A DNA stretch of 64,000 nucleotides from Physcia stellaris (Eukaryota; Ascomycota; Lecanoromycetes; Caliciales; Physciaceae): contig JABSSW010000004.1 in assembly GCA_018902385.1 (NCBI GenBank), positions 1,274,823 through 1,338,822 of the forward strand, in the 5' to 3' direction. Shown here piece after piece: positions 59,990-64,000 of the stretch. The position numbers and the translations under genes are program-made. The notes below the pieces were generated by a model, which made no database searches, was not told the origin of the DNA, and saw only the letters and a program-made list of their open reading frames with translations. Position 1 is the first letter of the stretch; each line of letters begins with the position of its first letter.

Positions 59990-62560
59990 AAATTCATAAA
60001 TGAAATTTCAAAAAATTCATAAATCAACGATTCATCGAGTCGATTTTTTATTTTTTGAATTTTAATTGTAATTTTCGTTTGACGTTTTCGAACGTATTTT
60101 TCAAATTGTTTTATTTGCGTTGACGTCACATGCAATGAATTGAAAATCATCGTTTAGTAATGAGATTCGCAATCGAAACAATAAATTCATAAATCAACGA
60201 TTCATTCAGTCGATTTTCTATTTTTTGAATTGTAATTGTAGTTTTCGTTTGACGTTATCGAACGCACGATTCAAAAATTCTATTCGTGTTGATGTCACAT
60301 GCGATGAATCGAAAATCATCGTTCAATCATATAAATGTAATGATAAATTCATAAATCAACGATTCATCAAGTCGATTTTTATTTTTGAATTTTAATTGTA
60401 ATTTTCGTTCGATGTTATCGAACGCATCATTCAGAAATTTTTATCTGTCTTGACGTCACATGCAATGAATTGAAAATCATCGTTCAAACATGAAATTCAT
60501 AAATAAAATCTCAAAAAATTCATAAATCAACGATTCATCGAGTCGATTTTCTATTTTCTGAATTCTAATTGTAATTTTTATCGAATGTTATCGAACGCAC
60601 TATTTTGATTGTTCTATTTGCGTTGACGCATTAAACATTGATAACATGATTATGACGAACAACACATTCGAAAATCATGTCAAACATCGAGTCGTATTTC
60701 GTTCAATCATGAAACTCGTAAACGACGCGATAAATTCATAAATGAAATTTCAAAAAATTCATAAATCAACGATTTATCGAGTCGATTTTCTATTTTTTGA
60801 ATTTTAATTGTAATTTTCGTTTGACGTTTTCGAACGCATTTTTCAAATTGTTTTATTTGCGTTGACGCAACAATCAATGAATTGAAAATCACTGTTCAAA
60901 CATGAAATTCATAAATGAAATTTCAAATTCATAAATCAACGATTCATCGAATCGATTTTCTATTTTTTGAATTTTAATTGTAATTTTCGTTTGACGTTTT
61001 CGAACGCATTTTTCAAATTGTTTTATTTGCGTTGACGCAACAATCAATGAATTGAAAATCACTGTTCAAACATGAAATTCATAAATGAAATTTCAAACTC
61101 ATAAATCAATGATTCATCGAGTCGATTTTTATTTTTTTAATTTTCATTGTAATTTTCGTTTGACGTTATTCAACGCACGATTCAAATTGTTTTATCTGTG
61201 TTGACGTCACATGTTTAAAATTGAAAATCATCGTTCAATCAACGTTCGTAAATGAATTTTCATAAATCAACGATTCATCGAGTCGATTTTCTACGATTAT
61301 CGATTCGAATTTTCATGTTTAAAATTGAAAATCATCGTTTGAATAAATGAATTTTAATTTTCGTATCGAGTCGATTTTTATTTTCTGAATTTTAATTTTC
61401 GTAAAGTGCTATCGAATGCACTATTCAGAAATTTCTAATCGCGAACGTCACATTTTCAGAAATTTTTAATCGCGTTGACGTCATCATGTTTAAAATTGAA
61501 AATTTTCGTAAAATCACTATCGTTCAATCATGTTTAAAATTGAAAAATTCGTCAAAATGAATTTTCAAACTCATAAATCAACGATTCATCGATCGATTTT
61601 TTATTTTTTGAATTTTAATTGTAATTTTCGTTTGACGTTATCGAACGCATTATTTCAATTGTTTTATTTGCGTTTTGATAACGTTGACGAACAACACATT
61701 CGAAAATTGTCAAAATCGAATCGTATTTCGTTCAATCATGAAATTCGTAAACGACGCGATAAATTCATAAATGAAATTTCAAAAACTCATAAATCAACGA
61801 TTTATCGAGTCGATTTTTATTTTTTGAATTTTAATTGTAATTTTCGTTTGACGCTTTCGAACGCATTTTTCAGATTGTTTTATCTGCGTTGACGCAACAA
61901 TCAATAAATTGAAAATCATCGTTCAGACATGAAATTCATAAATGAATTCTCAGACTCATAAATCAACGATTCATCAAGTCGAATTTCTATTTTCTGAATT
62001 TTAACTGTAGTTTTCGTTTGACGTTATCGAATGCACTAATTCGAAATTTTTATTCGCGTTGACGTCACATTTCATGAAATTCATAAATGAATTCTCAGAT
62101 TCATAAATCAACGATTCATCGAGTCGATTTTCTATTTTCTGAGTTTTAATTGTAGTTTTTGAATTTTGAAAATTATAATTTTCAGATTCATAAATCGACG
62201 ATTCATCGAGTCGAATTTCTATTTTTGAATTTTTTGTAGTTTTCGTCTGACGTTATCGAACGCATTATTTATTGTTTTATTTTCGCAATAACATTGATAA
62301 CATGATCATGACGAACAACACATTCGAAAATCATGTCAAACATCGAATCGTATTTCGCTCAATCATGAAATTCGTAAACGACGCGATAAATTCATAAATG
62401 AAATTTCAAAAAATTCATAAATCAACGATTCATCGAGTCGATTTTCTATTTTTTGAATTTTAATTTTAGTTTTCGTTCGACGTTTTCGAACGCATTTTTC
62501 AAATTGTTTTATTTGCGTTGACGCATTAAACATTGATAACATGATCATGATTGACATCAC
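59990..62560. repeat. ~160-170-bp satellite, about 14 copies
   Basis: Landmark CATAAATCAACGATTCATCG at 60018, 60188, 60350, 60521, 60760, 60930, 61100, 61261, 61572, 61788, 61957, 62102, 62188 and 62416. Typical spacing is 160-171 bp, with some deleted or enlarged units. The unit also holds TCGTTTGACGTTATCGAACGCA and GCGTTGACGTCACATG (a TGACGTCA palindrome). Some longer units add AACATTGATAACATGATCATGACGAAC-like sequence split over two places. Adjacent copies near 60930 and 61100 are almost identical, pointing to recent amplification. Confidence 0.9.
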
Positions 62561-62599
62561 ATTGAAAAACAAATGTCAAACATCGAATCGTTGTTTTCG

Positions 62600-64000
62600 C
62601 ATTGTCATCGCGTATTCAAACGCGACATGTTCAACGTTTTTGCATCATTTCAATTTCATAACATCGCTTTATTCATCATCATTAATTTATTTAGACATTA
62701 AACATTGACAAATATGATAAAAATCATCAAAATGACATTTCGTCAATCGCGTCGCGACATCGCGTCGTTTAAATTTGCACATTCTTTGATATTTACGCAA
62801 CATTGTTTTTCATCAACGATTGCAAATTATGAATGAACATTTGATCGTGTTTTCGCAATGACGTGTAATCATTTGCATCAAATGCGAATATGTCGTAAAA
62901 ATAAAGCACGTCGTCATTCATTTCACGAATTTTTCGAAACACAATTTGTTTCAAAATCAAATTCAATTGATTCAAAAACAATTCGCTCGCACGAATGTAA
63001 TTCGAAACATTGAAATTTTCGAATTTATTCATGATTTGAACGAATTCATTCATGAATTGAAAATACATGATCAAATTTATTTATGTGTAATCGATTTTGT
63101 TTGTTTTTACACAACATTAATTTCGATCATTATGAAAGCGCATTGTTTCAAACATCACAAAAATCATCGAAAACGCGTCACGACAAAGCAAAATTCATCG
63201 TCGAATTTCGATGTCACGATGTCAACAAATGTTTAAAATAAATCATGACAACAATTATTTTCGAATGAATTCGATAACGACAATGTTGAACGAAACAAAC
63301 GACGACGCGATTTTCGTGAACGTTGTTCGCAAATGCATCAAACAACGAATTCGTGTCGTTCGTGTCGTCATGAATTTTGTTTTCGTCGAACGCGAAAAAT
63401 CGTAAAATTGAAATCGAATTCGAATTTTGATTGAAAAAAACGAATTGACGTCGTTATTTCAAAAAATTGAATCGACAAAAATTGATGAATTTCGTAAAAA
63501 TTTTTATCGTCGATGAAATCGCCGACGTCATCGTGTGAAAATCGAAACAAATGTTGCGACAATTTCAACAAACGATCAAATGCACGTCGAATATTATTTG
63601 TGCGTGAAAACGATTCGCAACGAAATCGATCAAAATCAAATATGAATCGTTGTTAACGTACATGCATCGATCACGTTTTCAAGAATTACGACGTTCGTGA
63701 AAACAAATCGTCGTTTTTTTCGTTCGCATTCAAATTGATTGAAAAAATCAAAAAATCAAAAATGTCAATTTACGAATTCGACGAAATCGAACAACGTTGT
63801 TTCGACGTCATGACGCAACACGCGCAACAAACACGCAATCGCGATTTTTTGATCGAAAAAAATTTTATCAATTCATTTGTTCATTCTTTTTCAACGAAAC
63901 GATCGTAAAACAGCAATCACGAATTCGTTCGTGACAAAACATCATAAATTTCGTCGTTGAATTAAAATTAACGTGTTTGCGATTTTGTTTTGCGTTGTTT
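62600..64000. other. Mutated DNA, fragments of unidentified coding sequence
   Basis: CpG-rich but CpC/CpT-poor. A plus-strand reading from about 63390 to 63700 (ELTSLFQKIESTKIDEFRKN, then stop, then RRRHRVKIETNVATISTND) and a minus-strand frame 63074-62793 (FRKIREMNDDVLYFYDIFAF) look protein-like but belong to no family I recognise. The window ends inside this region. Confidence 0.4.

Noticed and set aside
59990-62560. CRISPR-like pattern of regularly spaced repeats
   Set aside because: The whole 160-170-bp unit is repeated, not short repeats with unique spacers, and the sequence is eukaryotic.
1-64000. Possible mitochondrial, Plasmodium-like or bacterial origin because of AT-richness
   Set aside because: The strict CpY depletion, a matched unmutated repeat copy, chromovirus relics and short spliceosomal introns point to fungal nuclear DNA.

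Overview
The window looks like an AT-isochore of a filamentous fungus (probably an ascomycete) wrecked by repeat-induced point mutation (RIP). The grounds are extreme AT-richness, relics of a chromodomain Ty3/Gypsy retrotransposon, short GT..AG introns with CTAAC-like branch sites, a RecQ-type helicase of the telomere-linked kind, and long stretches with almost no CC, CT, AG or GG dinucleotides. One unmutated/mutated repeat pair (161-370 versus 3267-3476) shows the process directly: 39 differences in 210 gap-free bases, all C-to-T or G-to-A, and 38 of them at C followed by a pyrimidine. CpA, the classical Neurospora target, is almost untouched. Gly, Pro and Trp codons are therefore nearly gone, while Gln CAA and Arg CGA codons survive. 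That is why many long but meaningless open frames remain.

Layout. 161-1345 is an unmutated GC-normal repeat. 3267-3476 is its mutated relative. 4254-8420 holds a dispersed repeat and two copies of a palindrome/hairpin element, the second followed by a roughly 183-bp satellite. 9130-11312 is a truncated first copy of the helicase gene with its repeat-filled 5' region. 11790-13640 is a 147-bp satellite that stays open as a 49-residue protein repeat. 14140-15390 is a degenerate tandem repeat of about 350 bp. About 18240-24900 is the chromovirus relic. 29550-31545 is a lightly mutated island. 34175-38024 is a short LTR element with gag and protease only. 43831-52306 is the second, nearly full-length helicase locus: palindrome element, 184-bp satellite, 14-mer array, promoter repeats, helicase and two companion frames. 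52564-53320 is a five-exon AT-hook gene on the minus strand, essentially unmutated. From 53600 to 62560 there are at least four further satellite families, including a third array of the 183-bp satellite.

The most coherent possible system is the helicase module. Both helicase copies are preceded, in the same order, by an element made of a constant 16-bp box, a 20-bp palindrome, a hairpin and 183/184-bp iterons, then by arrays of a 14-mer in both orientations, an ACA-rich tract and a TTTTATTG microsatellite. The palindrome, hairpin arms and iterons within one locus share a short word. That word differs between loci, while the sequence around it is conserved. Copy 2 is followed by two frames whose zinc domain resembles the helicase's own C-terminus, and by a convergent AT-hook gene. 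Whether these act together is inference. The helicase itself carries inactivating lesions and is best read as a recently mutated pseudogene.

Most of the remaining sequence (3480-4250, 4760-7600, 15400-18200, 25100-29500, 31550-33500, 38030-43450, 56140-57040, 62600-64000) is heavily mutated DNA in which I recognise no gene.
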